Below are positions 45,062 to 55,047 of a stretch of DNA of 64,000 bases, one piece after another. The notes beneath the pieces are model-generated. The model did no database searches and was not told the DNA's origin. It saw nothing but the letters and a program-made list of their open reading frames with translations. The first letter of the stretch is position 1. Each line of letters starts with the position of its first letter. This stretch comes from Nocardioides sp. JQ2195 (GTDB lineage: Bacteria; Actinomycetota; Actinomycetes; Propionibacteriales; Nocardioidaceae): the NCBI RefSeq assembly GCF_012272695.1, contig NZ_CP050902.1:2604001-2668000 (forward strand). The letters run 5' to 3'. The position numbers were made by a program, and so were the translations under genes.

Positions 45062-46303
45062 TCAGTCCCCGACGACGTGGCGCCGGTGCCAGCCGAGCGC
45101 CGAGGCATCGGTCAGCGACGCGAGCTGGTCGATGACCACACGCAGTCCAGCCGCGTCGTCGACGGCCTCGGCGTGGTCCCGGGCGAATGCCGGGTCGAGC
45201 CGGTCGGGCCGGTCGACCAGCGCCTCGAACAGCTCTGCCAGGAGCTCCTGCTGACGCGCCATCGTCTCGATGCGTTCGTCGGAGCGCATCACGTAGTGCG
45301 CAGCCATTCCCTTCAGCACCGAGATCTCGACCAGTGTCTGCTCCGGCACGATCAGGTCCGCGCGGTAGCGGACGAACGACTCCGTGCCGTAGGCCTCCAG
45401 CATGGCGCCCTGCACTGCCCCGCAGAAACGCCCGATCAGGTCGCTGGTGACGTTCTTCAGGTTCGCCAGCGAGCGCCGGGTGCCGTCGTACGACGCGGTC
45501 GGCCAGCTGGCCTGCGACTGCATGCCGGCGAGCGCCTGCTCGAGCTGGTCGTCGGCGGCGTCGGGGAGGTACCACTCCCGGACCGTCTGCCACACGGCGC
45601 GACGCTCCTCCGCGGAGGCGAGCCGACCGAGGTCGATCCGGTCGGCCACGACACCGTCCTCGACGTCGTGCACCGAGTAGGCCACGTCGTCGGCGAGGTC
45701 CATGACCTGTGCCTCGACGCACCTGCGACGGTCGCTGCGCCCGTCGCGCATCCAGTCGAAGACCGGCACATCGTCAGCGTAGGCACCGAACTTGGTGCCG
45801 GGAGCGTCACGCAGCCACGGATACTTCGTGCAGGCGTCGAGGGTCGCCCGGGTGAGGTTGAGACCCACCGAGCGGCCGTCGGAGTCGAACGTCTTCGCCT
45901 CGAGGCGGGCCAGGATCCGCAAGGTCTGGGCGTTGCCCTCGAAGCCACCGCACGGCTCACCGAGCCGGTCGAGCACCTGCTCGCCGTTGTGACCGAAGGG
46001 CGGGTGGCCGAGATCGTGGGCCAGGGCCGCGGTCTCGGTGATGTCGGGGTGGCAGCCCAGGGCACGGGCGAGGTCGCGGGCGATCTGGGCCACCTCGAGC
46101 GAGTGGGTCAGCCGGTTGCGCACGAAGTCGTCGCTCTGCGGGCCGACCACCTGCGTCTTGGCCGCGAGCCGGCGTGATGCGGCGGCGTGCACGACCCGTG
46201 CCCGGTCCCGCTCGAACGCGGTGCGGACGGGCGCGTCCACCCGCTTCGGCGGCTCCGGGACGATCCGCTCTCGGTCGCGGTCGTCGTACTCGTTGATCCT
46301 CAT
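45062..46303 (-). CDS. dgt: dGTP triphosphohydrolase-like HD protein
   Basis: A 413-residue HD-superfamily enzyme that hydrolyses dNTPs to nucleoside plus triphosphate. Metal ligands: NRLTHSLEVAQIARDL, HDLGHPPFGHNGE (HD motif) and DLADDVAYSVHDVED. Type-1-like Dgt proteins commonly precede dnaG in actinobacteria, as here. The start ATG 46303 has TAGTCT (reverse strand, 46312-46317) about 8 nt upstream, suggesting leaderless translation. Acts on nucleotide pools in the cytosol. Confidence 0.93.
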   Translation of the reverse strand: MRINEYDDRDRERIVPEPPKRVDAPVRTAFERDRARVVHAAASRRLAAKTQVVGPQSDDFVRNRLTHSLEVAQIARDLARALGCHPDITETAALAHDLGHPPFGHNGEQVLDRLGEPCGGFEGNAQTLRILARLEAKTFDSDGRSVGLNLTRATLDACTKYPWLRDAPGTKFGAYADDVPVFDWMRDGRSDRRRCVEAQVMDLADDVAYSVHDVEDGVVADRIDLGRLASAEERRAVWQTVREWYLPDAADDQLEQALAGMQSQASWPTASYDGTRRSLANLKNVTSDLIGRFCGAVQGAMLEAYGTESFVRYRADLIVPEQTLVEISVLKGMAAHYVMRSDERIETMARQQELLAELFEALVDRPDRLDPAFARDHAEAVDDAAGLRVVIDQLASLTDASALGWHRRHVVGD

Positions 46304-46496
46304 CAGGCCTGAGACTAATGGGTGCCGCAGGAAGTTCGTCGGGGATGGCCCGCGCCGGGTCCGGCCACCCGAAGATCTTCGGCGGTGCCGCTGGTCCTCG
46401 ACGTGGCACGTCGGGCACCAGCCACCTCCACGACTTCCGGGGTCCGCGGTGCGCCACTGCTCGTGCGCCGCCGACCGGCCTCGGCGCGTCCCTGCG

Positions 46497-46522
46497 TGCG
46501 GTGGACCAATTGGTCCACCGCA
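46497..46522. promoter_or_regulatory. 26-bp perfect palindrome in a 306-bp intergenic gap
   Basis: TGCGGTGGACCAA followed at once by its exact complement. It sits 88 bp before the DinB-like gene and 190 bp before dgt, which are divergent. The rest of 46304-46609 shows no gene I can support. Symmetry and centre CCAATTGG suggest a dimeric repressor site. Confidence 0.55.
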
Positions 46523-46609
46523 GGCAGTGCCCCCGAGGTTCCCCCCTGGAATGCCGCCGGCCCCGCTGCAGGAGACGACGCGAGGTCACGGCACTCCTAG
46601 GGTGGGTGC

Positions 46610-47272
46610 ATGAGACTGACTGTCCCCACAGCGACGGCCCGCACCGCGTGCGCCGAGTCCGTCGTCGGCTTCGTGCGCGCCGTGGACGCGCTGTCCGAAC
46701 TCGACCTGTTGGGTGCCTCGCGCTGCCACGGTTGGACGCGAATGGACGTGATGGTGCACGTCATCGCCGGCTGGGAGGACATGCTCGGCGGTCTGGTCTC
46801 GTCGGTCGATGCAGAACCCACCGTCGATGCAGCGACCTACTGGCCCGCGTTCGCCGCCGAGTTCGTCGCGGACGATCCGATCCCCGCGTTGATGGCGCAG
46901 CGGCGACGCTCCACGACGTACCTGCGACCGGCATCAGCGACCCGTCACCTGCACGAAGTCGCGGACGCGCTCCTGCGCGGCATCGCATCACTCCCCCGTG
47001 GGAACTGCCTGTGGCAGGGACACGTCTTCACCGCTGGTGACTTCCTCACTGTCTGGGCAGTCGAGGACGTCGTCCATCACCTCGACCTGCGCTCCGAGGA
47101 TCCCGCTCCGGACAGTGCGCTGGCGCTGGCCCGGGCCACGATCGAGGCTCTCGTCGGGGAGCCGCTGCCCACGGGGTGGACGGATCTCGAGGCCACGTTG
47201 ATCGGCACCGGCCGAGAGCCCGTCCCGGAGGACGGTGGTGCGATCCGGGATCGGTTCCCGGCCCTGGGATGA
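46610..47272 (+). CDS. DinB/maleylpyruvate-isomerase-like (mycothiol-dependent) protein
   Basis: A 220-residue protein of the MDMPI_N/DinB superfamily, four-helix metalloproteins often using mycothiol in actinobacteria. The three-His metal set is suggested by DVMVHVIAGWEDM, the N-terminal helix with CHGWTRM, and AVEDVVHHLDLR. The reaction is unknown. TAGGGT (46598-46603) ends 6 nt before ATG 46610, so it is probably leaderless. The 26-bp palindrome is 88 bp upstream. Confidence 0.75.
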   Translation: MRLTVPTATARTACAESVVGFVRAVDALSELDLLGASRCHGWTRMDVMVHVIAGWEDMLGGLVSSVDAEPTVDAATYWPAFAAEFVADDPIPALMAQRRRSTTYLRPASATRHLHEVADALLRGIASLPRGNCLWQGHVFTAGDFLTVWAVEDVVHHLDLRSEDPAPDSALALARATIEALVGEPLPTGWTDLEATLIGTGREPVPEDGGAIRDRFPALG

Positions 47273-47292
47273 GTCGTCGCGTCTGAAATGAG

Positions 47293-47337
47293 TCACGCGC
47301 GATTCACTGTCACCTGGTGACAGTGGATCGCGCGTGA
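47293..47337. terminator. 22-bp-arm hairpin between convergent genes
   Basis: Arms 47293-47314 (TCACGCGCGATTCACTGTCA and two more) and 47316-47337 are complementary with one wobble mismatch. Placed between two converging genes, it is a bidirectional terminator candidate. Confidence 0.65.
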
Positions 47338-47364
47338 GTTGCCCACACGCCGGGGCAGGAACGA

Positions 47365-48240
47365 TCAGTACGTCGTGACGTGCACGTGGTCGTAGTGGTT
47401 CGCGGTCGTCGAGCCACGGTCCGACATGCCGCGCCAGCCCTCGCTGGAGCGCTGGACCGACCAGATCTTCTGGGAGTAGATCGCGTAGCTGACTCCCAGC
47501 TCGGAGGCGTGGGCGCGGACGAACTCCGCGACCTCCCAGCCACGCGCGCCGCTGACCATGATGTCGACCGCGATGCCCTGGGCGTGCTCGCCGTCACCAC
47601 GGAAGGTGCCGTAGGTGGTGATCTCGGGGAACGCGGCGCACACGGCCTCGTGCACCTTCACGATGTTGGGGCTGACACCGCTGGCCACCGAGGTGCCGTT
47701 GGTGCAGGAGCCACCGAGGCCGGCCGGGCCCTCGACGGGCTTCTCGTCGGCGAGGTACTCGGCGGTGACCCAGCGCGACTCGCCGTCCACGACGACCTCG
47801 GCGCGGGCGTTCAGCTCACGACCGGTGGTCAGCACCTTCTTGCCCGACTCGATCGTGCCGAGCTGGGTGGCCTCGTCGGTCGGGCCGTCCCAGAGGTTCA
47901 GCTCCTCGGTCGTCCACAGATCCACGGAGGCGTTCGCGACGGCGTTCCTGGTCGCCTTCAGCTGGGCGTCGCCGGCGAAGCGCGCGGAGGTCGCCAGCTT
48001 CTTGACCTCCAGCGGCGCGCCACGGTCGGCACCGGAACGGGAAACCGGCTTGTCACGCCGGGCGTGGTCGCCGATCGAGGCCTGGTTGGCGCTCACGACC
48101 TCCTGGACGTCGGGGTCGGAACCGAGCACGCCCACACCCACGACGGCGAGTGTGGCGGCCACCGAGAGGGGTCCGGCGATGAGGAGAAGACGGGGCTTGC
48201 GGCGGGCATTGGTGTCCCGCTTGTGGCTTCTGTTTGCCAC
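47365..48240 (-). CDS. Exported cell-wall-associated protein, SH3-like plus peptidase-like domain
   Basis: A 291-residue exported protein. A basic N-terminus and TM/signal segment (about 18-42) lead to a linker, an SH3b-like domain (about 110-165: LNLWDGPTDEATQLGTIESG) and a C-terminal domain (about 185-291) with HAQGIAVDIMVSG and the ending NHYDHVHVTTY. The latter resembles the D,D-peptidase-fold C-terminal domain of actinobacterial secreted proteins; the His/Asp pattern could bind zinc. GTG 48240 has AAAGGAT upstream. The 130-bp region before it shows no riboswitch I recognise. Confidence 0.75.
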   Translation of the reverse strand: MANRSHKRDTNARRKPRLLLIAGPLSVAATLAVVGVGVLGSDPDVQEVVSANQASIGDHARRDKPVSRSGADRGAPLEVKKLATSARFAGDAQLKATRNAVANASVDLWTTEELNLWDGPTDEATQLGTIESGKKVLTTGRELNARAEVVVDGESRWVTAEYLADEKPVEGPAGLGGSCTNGTSVASGVSPNIVKVHEAVCAAFPEITTYGTFRGDGEHAQGIAVDIMVSGARGWEVAEFVRAHASELGVSYAIYSQKIWSVQRSSEGWRGMSDRGSTTANHYDHVHVTTY

Positions 48241-48370
48241 AGCGCTGATCCTTTGCGATAGCTGTCAAGGACGGTGCACCGACATGGTTGGCGTCAGGCA
48301 CGAGCGTCGAGTGAAACATAAACCAACCCAATATGTCCCATTTGGTCCCACGGTCACTCCGTGTTCCGGC

Positions 48371-49504
48371 TCACCCTCCGGAGACCTCCGCGACCTCCTC
48401 GGGCAGGACGAAGCCTGCTCCGTCAGCGTCGTCGAGCCATCCGTCCGGGAGCACGACACGCTTGCGGGCGGCGCCCTGGCGCCCCCGGGGCGCGCCCAGC
48501 TCACCCACCGGGAAGGACTCGGCAGGGTCGAGCTCGGCGAGCAGGGTGTCGAGGGTGGCCAGGCTGTCGGTCAACGCCAGGGCGTGACGCAACGCACCAC
48601 CGGCACGGAAGCCCTTGAGGTACCACGAGACGTGCTTGCGGAACTCCTTGCAGCCCCGCTCCTCCCCCATGTGCTTGCTCAGCAGCTCGGCATGGCGCCG
48701 CATCATCGCCGCCACTTCGCCCAGTGTCGGCAGGGTCGCGACCTCCTCGCCACGGAAGGCGGCGGCCAGGTCGCGGAACAGCCACGGGCGGCCCAGGCAG
48801 CCACGTCCGACGACCACACCGGCCACGCCGGTCTCCTCGACCATCCGCAGCGCGTCCGCTGCCTCCCAGATGTCCCCGTTGCCGAGCACCGGGATGTCGA
48901 CGTGGTCGACCAGCGCCGCGATCGACTCCCAGTCGGCCTGCCCCGAGTAGGCCTGCTGGACGGTGCGGCCGTGCAGGGCGATCGCAGCGATCCCCGACTC
49001 CTGGGCGATCCGACCGGCATCGAGGTAGGTCAGGTGGTCGTCGTCGATGCCCTTGCGGGTCTTCATCGTCACCGGGACGTCGTACGGCGTGGCGGCGCGG
49101 ACCGCCTGCTCGAGGATGTCGGCGAGCAGTCCACGTTTCCACGGCAGCGCTCCGCCCCCACCCTTGCGGGTCACCTTGGGCACCGGGCAGCCGAAGTTCA
49201 GGTCGATGTGGGCCACGCCGTAGTCGGCACAGAGGATCTCCGCGGCCTTGCCGACGTACGCCGGGTCGGTGCCGTAGAGCTGCACGCTGCGACGGGTCTC
49301 GAGCTCGTCGAAGGCGAGCATCGACTTCGTCATCGCGTCACCCTCGACCAGTCCGCGGGAGGTGATCATCTCGCAGACGAACACCCCGTCGGCGCCCACG
49401 GAGGCCATCTGCTCGAGGCACAGCCGACGGTAGGCGGCATTGGTGATGCCGGCCATCGGGGCCAGCACCACCGGGGTCTCGACGGTCAGGGTGCCCAGCT
49501 GCAT
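48371..49504 (-). CDS. dus: tRNA-dihydrouridine synthase
   Basis: A 377-residue FMN enzyme that reduces uridines in the tRNA D-loop. LAPMAGITNAAYRRLC (FMN site), the catalytic Cys in LNFGCPVPKVTRKGGG, MKTRKGIDD, HGRTVQQAYSG, GNGDIWEAADA and VVVGRGCLGRPW are all present; DusB subgroup by similarity of these blocks. The C-terminal ~50 residues extend beyond the usual end. ATG 49504. Confidence 0.95.
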   Translation of the reverse strand: MQLGTLTVETPVVLAPMAGITNAAYRRLCLEQMASVGADGVFVCEMITSRGLVEGDAMTKSMLAFDELETRRSVQLYGTDPAYVGKAAEILCADYGVAHIDLNFGCPVPKVTRKGGGGALPWKRGLLADILEQAVRAATPYDVPVTMKTRKGIDDDHLTYLDAGRIAQESGIAAIALHGRTVQQAYSGQADWESIAALVDHVDIPVLGNGDIWEAADALRMVEETGVAGVVVGRGCLGRPWLFRDLAAAFRGEEVATLPTLGEVAAMMRRHAELLSKHMGEERGCKEFRKHVSWYLKGFRAGGALRHALALTDSLATLDTLLAELDPAESFPVGELGAPRGRQGAARKRVVLPDGWLDDADGAGFVLPEEVAEVSGG

Positions 49505-49593
49505 GACGCCATTGTCCTCCTCAGGGGCGCCGCAGCCGAAATCCGGCCACGTGACCTGGACACCGCGTCACAGGTGCGGGTGACGCGAGGAGG

Positions 49594-50235
49594 TCAGCGC
49601 TTCTTGCCCTTCGACTTCTTGCCGACCTTCTCGCCGGGCCTGGTGAGGTCACCGGTCCAGTCGATCTGCTCGAGGGCCTCGTCGGGACGCAGCGCGACGG
49701 TCTTCAGCTCGGTCTTGGCGGGAGCCAGGAACACCATGCACAGCTGGGCCGACCTGCCGGTCCTGAACTTGGCCGGGAGCGTGCGGTTCGAGCACGGGGC
49801 GAACCCGTTGATGTGCGCGGCCGGATAGAGGATCGACGAACCGTTGTCGAGGAAGACCGGTGGCTCGAAACCTCCCAGGTCGGGCTTGCCCGTGTTGGTC
49901 ACCTTGAGGTGGACGTAGTAGGGGGTCGACTTCTTCATCTCGTCCGACAGCTTGAAGCCGGAGAACGCCTTGACGCTCGCCTTGTCGATGCGAGTCACCG
50001 CGATCTCGGCTTCGCCGTCGGTCTTCTTGTTCGGCTGCCACAGGAAGGTGGCCGGCTCACCGAGCCCGAGGCTGGAGCCGGGCTCGGTCAGGCCGTCATC
50101 GGGCGCGGACGAGCTCGACGAGGGGTTCGCCGAGCTGCCGTCCTTCTTGTCCCCCTCGTCGTCGCCGCCGCAGCCCGCGAGGGCGACAGCGGCGACGAGG
50201 GCGAGCGAGGCAAGACGACTGGCACGAGAATTCAT
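49594..50235 (-). CDS. Lipoprotein, DUF4352-like
   Basis: A 213-residue lipoprotein with signal peptide and lipobox LAGC near residue 23, then a Gly/Asp/Lys/Ser-rich linker. The globular part (YYVHLKVTNTGKPDLGGFEP, GRSAQLCMVFLAP) resembles the immunoglobulin-like DUF4352 fold found in surface lipoproteins; the role is unknown. The C-terminus is very basic (GKKSKGKKR), unusual for an exported protein. ATG 50235 has CACAAT 6 nt upstream (leaderless) and is preferred over an earlier in-frame ATG at 50250. Confidence 0.75.
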   Translation of the reverse strand: MNSRASRLASLALVAAVALAGCGGDDEGDKKDGSSANPSSSSSAPDDGLTEPGSSLGLGEPATFLWQPNKKTDGEAEIAVTRIDKASVKAFSGFKLSDEMKKSTPYYVHLKVTNTGKPDLGGFEPPVFLDNGSSILYPAAHINGFAPCSNRTLPAKFRTGRSAQLCMVFLAPAKTELKTVALRPDEALEQIDWTGDLTRPGEKVGKKSKGKKR

Positions 50236-50283
50236 GGCGTCATTGTGCACGTCGCGAGCCCGGGCCGTCCGCCGAAACGCGTG

Positions 50284-51681
<1,398 letters not shown>

Positions 51682-51696
51682 GGGGAGCTCCTTCAC

Positions 51697-51764
51697 TGGT
51701 CGAGGAGGTCGCTCTGCGACCGTCTCGTCTCGTTGGTCGAGGAGGTCGCTCTGCGACCGTCTCG
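51697..51764. repeat. Two copies of a 31-bp hairpin repeat (TGGTCGAGGAG type)
   Basis: Perfect copies at 51697-51727 and 51734-51764 beginning TGGTCGAGGAGGTCGCTCTG and ending CGTCTCG. Each contains an inner hairpin GTCGC-TCT-GCGAC. Same family as the element at 61525-61997. It lies in the promoter region of glyS. Confidence 0.85.
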
Positions 51765-51850
51765 AGACCTCTTCGGCCGGCTGGCTGCCGGTCTGGAGGC
51801 TCAAGCCTAACCAGCGCGTCGTGCGGTTTTCGGCCCGGGTTGCGCCGCCG

Positions 51851-52165
51851 TCAGGTCTGCCGGGCGAACGACTGGTTCAGGTCCGCACCGGGCTCGACGA
51901 TCTCGTAGGCGCTGGGCTCGTCGACGGCCCGGCTCAGCAGTGGCACCGCGCCCAGCTTCACGTCGTACGACGAGAGCGCGCGGCGATAGGCGCCGACGTT
52001 GACCCAGCGGGTGGTCATCACCCACAGGTCGGGCTCGTCCACGTTGCGTCCGATCGTGCCGTCGACGTAGCCGGGTCGCTCGGACAGCAGGGCGTGCGCC
52101 GCCTCGAGGTCACCACGGAACGCCGCATCGCCCTCGGGCACCCGGAACCGGTTCACCACCAACAC
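51851..52165 (-). CDS. Antibiotic-biosynthesis-monooxygenase (ABM) domain protein
   Basis: A 104-residue single ABM-fold protein, a ferredoxin-like dimer found in small monooxygenases and heme-degrading enzymes. [37 protein letters not shown] and [18 protein letters not shown] are the core strands and helices. No Asn/His/Trp set proving heme degradation is obvious. GTG 52165 follows TAGGTT (reverse strand, 52172-52177) by 6 nt: a leaderless promoter pointing away from znuA. Confidence 0.8.
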   Translation of the reverse strand: MLVVNRFRVPEGDAAFRGDLEAAHALLSERPGYVDGTIGRNVDEPDLWVMTTRWVNVGAYRRALSSYDVKLGAVPLLSRAVDEPSAYEIVEPGADLNQSFARQT

Positions 52166-52176
52166 ACCCCCAACCT

Positions 52177-52232
52177 AGCCCCGAGCCGGCACGTGTTGAC
52201 GCCGTACGACGCCGAGCCGGCACGTGTTGACG
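52177..52232. repeat. 31-bp interspersed repeat, two copies (GCCGAGCCGGCACG type)
   Basis: Copies of GCCGAGCCGGCACGTGTTGA followed by CGCCGTACGAC, period 31 bp, ending just before the znuA promoter. The same unit recurs at 55461-55579 and, inverted, at 56638-56696. Confidence 0.85.
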
Positions 52233-52234
52233 TT

Positions 52235-52268
52235 TTGACAATCGTTCTCAATCAGTTTGAGAATGATT
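52235..52268 (+). promoter_or_regulatory. znuA promoter with Zur-like operator
   Basis: TTGACA (52235-52240) and GAGAAT (52259-52264), 18 bp apart, end 7 nt before ATG 52272: a strong leaderless promoter. Overlapping it is an inverted repeat AATCGTTCTCAA / TTGAGAATGATT (52240-52251 and 52257-52268, one mismatch) that closely resembles Zur boxes. Zinc-loaded Zur, encoded at the end of the operon, should shut it off. Confidence 0.8.
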
Positions 52269-52271
52269 CCC

Positions 52272-53249
52272 ATGAACTTGTCCGCCACCCTGCGCATCGC
52301 CGCCTCCACCCTCGGCACCGTCGTCCTCCTTGCCGGATGCAGTGCCCTGTCCGAGGAAGGTGCTGCCTCCGGTCGGCAGATCACCACGGCGTTCTATCCG
52401 TTGGCCTACGCCACGGAGCGGGTGGCGGGCAACCACTTCGACGTCGTGAACCTCACCAACCCCGGCATCGAGCCGCACGAGCTCGAGCTGAGCGTCCGCC
52501 AGACCGGCGAGGTGGCCGAGGCGCGGCTCGTGGTCTTCGAGGACGGCTTCCAGCCCGCCGTCGACAAGGCCGTCGAGCAGACCGCCGAGGGCGAGACCCT
52601 CGACGCGGCTGACGTGGTGACCCTGCTGCCCTCCTCCGAGCACGAGGCGCACGAGGAGGGGCACGCCGAGGAGGACCACGAGGACGAGCACGAGGACCAC
52701 GCCGAGGAGGACCACGAGGGCCACGACCACGGCGAGCTCGACCCGCACTTCTGGCTCGACCCCCTGTTGATGGCTGACTTCGCGGACGCTCTCGCCGCCA
52801 AGCTCAGCGACCTCGACGCCGAGCACGCCGACGACTTCGAGGCCAATGCCGCCGAGTTCCGCGCGGAGCTCGAGGACCTTGACGCGGAGTACGCCGACGG
52901 GCTGGCCTCCTGCCAGCGCAACACGGTGGTCGTCAACCACGACGCCTTCGGCTACCAGTCCCGCTACGGCCTGCACTTCGAGGCGATCACCGGCCTCTCC
53001 CCCGGCGCCGAGCCGACCGCGCAGACCCGCGCTGCCCTGGAGAGGCTGATCCGCGAGGACGGCATCACCACGGTCTTCTCCGAGGCCCTGGGCTCCAAGC
53101 AGGCCGCCGAATCCATCGCCGACGACCTCGGCATCAGGAGCCAGGTGCTCGACCCGATCGAGGGCCTGAGCGACAAGACCTCGGAGGAGGACTACGTTGC
53201 CCTCATGCGTGCCAACCTCGTCGCCCTGAAGAAGGCGAACGGCTGTTGA
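52272..53249 (+). CDS. znuA: Zinc ABC transporter substrate-binding lipoprotein
   Basis: Captures Zn(II) outside the membrane for the ZnuBC permease. A 325-residue cluster A-I binding protein: signal peptide with lipobox LLAGC near residue 20; metal ligands expected in PGIEPHELELS, FWLDP after the His-rich loop, VVNHDAFGY and the Glu/Asp near VFSEAL. The Zn-typical His/Glu/Asp-rich loop spans about residues 120-158 with more than ten His. ATG 52272 is chosen over upstream in-frame TTG/ATG because of the promoter position. The stop overlaps znuC. Confidence 0.94.
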   Translation: MNLSATLRIAASTLGTVVLLAGCSALSEEGAASGRQITTAFYPLAYATERVAGNHFDVVNLTNPGIEPHELELSVRQTGEVAEARLVVFEDGFQPAVDKAVEQTAEGETLDAADVVTLLPSSEHEAHEEGHAEEDHEDEHEDHAEEDHEGHDHGELDPHFWLDPLLMADFADALAAKLSDLDAEHADDFEANAAEFRAELEDLDAEYADGLASCQRNTVVVNHDAFGYQSRYGLHFEAITGLSPGAEPTAQTRAALERLIREDGITTVFSEALGSKQAAESIADDLGIRSQVLDPIEGLSDKTSEEDYVALMRANLVALKKANGC

Positions 53250-54061
53250 ACCAGCCCGACACGGTCCTGAGCATCGAGAACGGGTCAGTCGCCATCGGCG
53301 GCCGGCCCATTCTCCGTCACATCAACCTGTCCGTCCGGGCCGGAGACTTCCTCGCCCTGATGGGTGCCAACGGCTCCGGGAAGTCCACGCTGGTGCGCGC
53401 GATGACCGGGCTGAGGCCACTCGTCGCCGGCCAGATCACCATCTTCGGTACCGAGCACTCGGCCTTCCACGCCTGGCACCGCGTCGGCTTCGTGCCCCAA
53501 CGATCAACCGCCGCCAGCGGGGTGCCCACGTCGGTGTGGGAGACGGTCGCCTCGGGTCGCCTGACCCGCCGTCGTCTCCTGCACCCCCTGCTCCCCAAGG
53601 ACCGTCGGGCGATCCGTGAAGCCCTCGAGGTCGTCGGCCTCGAGGACCGTGCACGCGACGGCATCAGCACGCTCTCCGGCGGTCAGCAGCAGCGCGCCCT
53701 GATCGCCCGCGCGTTGGCCGGCGAGCCGGAGCTCTTCTTCCTCGACGAACCCACCGCCGGTGTCGACCTCCCGAACCAGCAGGCACTCGCGCGTGCCCTG
53801 TCCACCCTGAAGGAACGCGGCGCGACGGTCGTGCTCGTCGCACACGAGCTCGGCCCCCTCGCGGCCCTGGTGGACCGGGCCGTCGTCATGCGCGACGGCC
53901 GGATCGCCTACGACGGGGCGCCGCTGGCCGACCACGAGGTGCACGGACCGCTCTTCGACCACGGGCACAGCCATCATCACCACGTCGAGGTGGCGACCCG
54001 AGACCACACCGCGCACGTGGCCTCGCCCCTCGACATCGAGCGCACCGAGGAGTCGCACTGA
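53246..54061 (+). CDS. znuC: Zinc ABC transporter ATP-binding protein
   Basis: A 271-residue ATPase driving zinc import. Walker A GANGSGKSTL, signature TLSGGQQQRALIARAL, Walker B LFFLDEPTAGVD, switch His in VAHELG. The start TTG at 53246 overlaps the znuA stop (TTGA). The C-terminal ~35 residues carry a His cluster (HGHSHHHH and more), an unusual feature for a cytosolic ATPase that could buffer or sense incoming zinc. Confidence 0.95.
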   Translation: MNQPDTVLSIENGSVAIGGRPILRHINLSVRAGDFLALMGANGSGKSTLVRAMTGLRPLVAGQITIFGTEHSAFHAWHRVGFVPQRSTAASGVPTSVWETVASGRLTRRRLLHPLLPKDRRAIREALEVVGLEDRARDGISTLSGGQQQRALIARALAGEPELFFLDEPTAGVDLPNQQALARALSTLKERGATVVLVAHELGPLAALVDRAVVMRDGRIAYDGAPLADHEVHGPLFDHGHSHHHHVEVATRDHTAHVASPLDIERTEESH

Positions 54062-55047
54062 TGGACATCCTCACGCTCGACTTCATGGTCCGCGCGATGA
54101 TCGCCGCGGTCTTCACGGGCCTGGCCGCCCCGGTCGTCGGCACCTACCTGGTGCAGCGCCGACTGGCGCTGATGGGCGACGGCATCGGCCACGTGGCGGT
54201 CACCGGTGTGGCGTTGGGGCTGCTCACCGGAACCTCGCCGACCTGGACGGCCATCGGTGTCGCGATCCTCGGCGCGATCGTCATCGAGGTGATCCGCGAG
54301 CAGGGCCACGCCAACGGCGACGTCGCCCTGGCGCTGCTGTTCTACGGCGGGATCGCCGGTGGCGTGCTGATCACCGGCGTGGCCGGCCAGAGCGCGGCCC
54401 GGCTGCAGGAATACCTCTTCGGTTCGATCACCACGATCTCGGTGACGGACGTGTGGGTCACCATGGCCCTGGCCGCGCTCGTGATCCTGATCGGGGTCGG
54501 CCTCTCACCGCAGCTGTTCGCCGTCGCCCAGGACCAGGAGTTCGCGCAGGTCGCCGGGCTCAACATCCGTTTCTACAACGTGCTGGTCGCCGTCCTCGCG
54601 GCGGTCTCGGTGACCGTCGCCATGCGCACCGTCGGGCTGTTGCTGGTCTCCGCCCTGATGATCGTGCCGGTGGCCACGGCCCAGCAGCTGACCCGCAGCT
54701 TCCGGGCCACCCTGCTGGCCTCGATGCTGCTCGGTGTCACCGCTTCCTTCGGTGGACTGATGTTCGCCGCACTCGTTGCCGACGTACCTCCCGGGCCCAC
54801 CATCGTGCTGCTCGCGCTGGCCTGCTTCCTGCTCACCTGGCCGATGGGTGTCCTGCTGCGTCGCCGACGCAGGCAGGGGCTGCCGTTCGCCGAGCTCGAT
54901 CCACTGGCGCACGACGAGATCGACGAGCACCCCCACGAGCACGGCGAGAACTGCGGCCACCCGGCCGTTCCGCACGGTGACCACGTCGACTACCTGCACG
55001 ACGGCCACCGCCACGCACCCCACGGGATCCACTATGACGAACACTGA
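54061..55047 (+). CDS. znuB: Zinc ABC transporter permease
   Basis: A 328-residue ABC-3 family permease with about eight hydrophobic segments (residues ~10-275); GTYLVQRRLALMGDGIGHVA and the VAGLNIRFYNVLVAVLAA region are typical. After the last helix a ~55-residue hydrophilic tail holds about 14 His (HPHEHGENCGHP, HDGHRHAPHGIHYDEH). The start overlaps the znuC stop (TGATG) and the end overlaps zur by 14 nt, so the four genes form one coupled operon. Confidence 0.93.
   Translation: MDILTLDFMVRAMIAAVFTGLAAPVVGTYLVQRRLALMGDGIGHVAVTGVALGLLTGTSPTWTAIGVAILGAIVIEVIREQGHANGDVALALLFYGGIAGGVLITGVAGQSAARLQEYLFGSITTISVTDVWVTMALAALVILIGVGLSPQLFAVAQDQEFAQVAGLNIRFYNVLVAVLAAVSVTVAMRTVGLLLVSALMIVPVATAQQLTRSFRATLLASMLLGVTASFGGLMFAALVADVPPGPTIVLLALACFLLTWPMGVLLRRRRRQGLPFAELDPLAHDEIDEHPHEHGENCGHPAVPHGDHVDYLHDGHRHAPHGIHYDEH

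Noticed and set aside
46318..47040. 240-codon plus-strand frame in the dgt/DinB-like intergenic region
   Set aside because: Overlaps the real gene at 46610 in another frame; Arg/Pro-rich, no motif, no ribosome-binding site.
48241..48370. ydaO (c-di-AMP) riboswitch before the cell-wall-type protein
   Set aside because: Considered because such riboswitches often precede actinobacterial wall enzymes, but the conserved blocks are not present.
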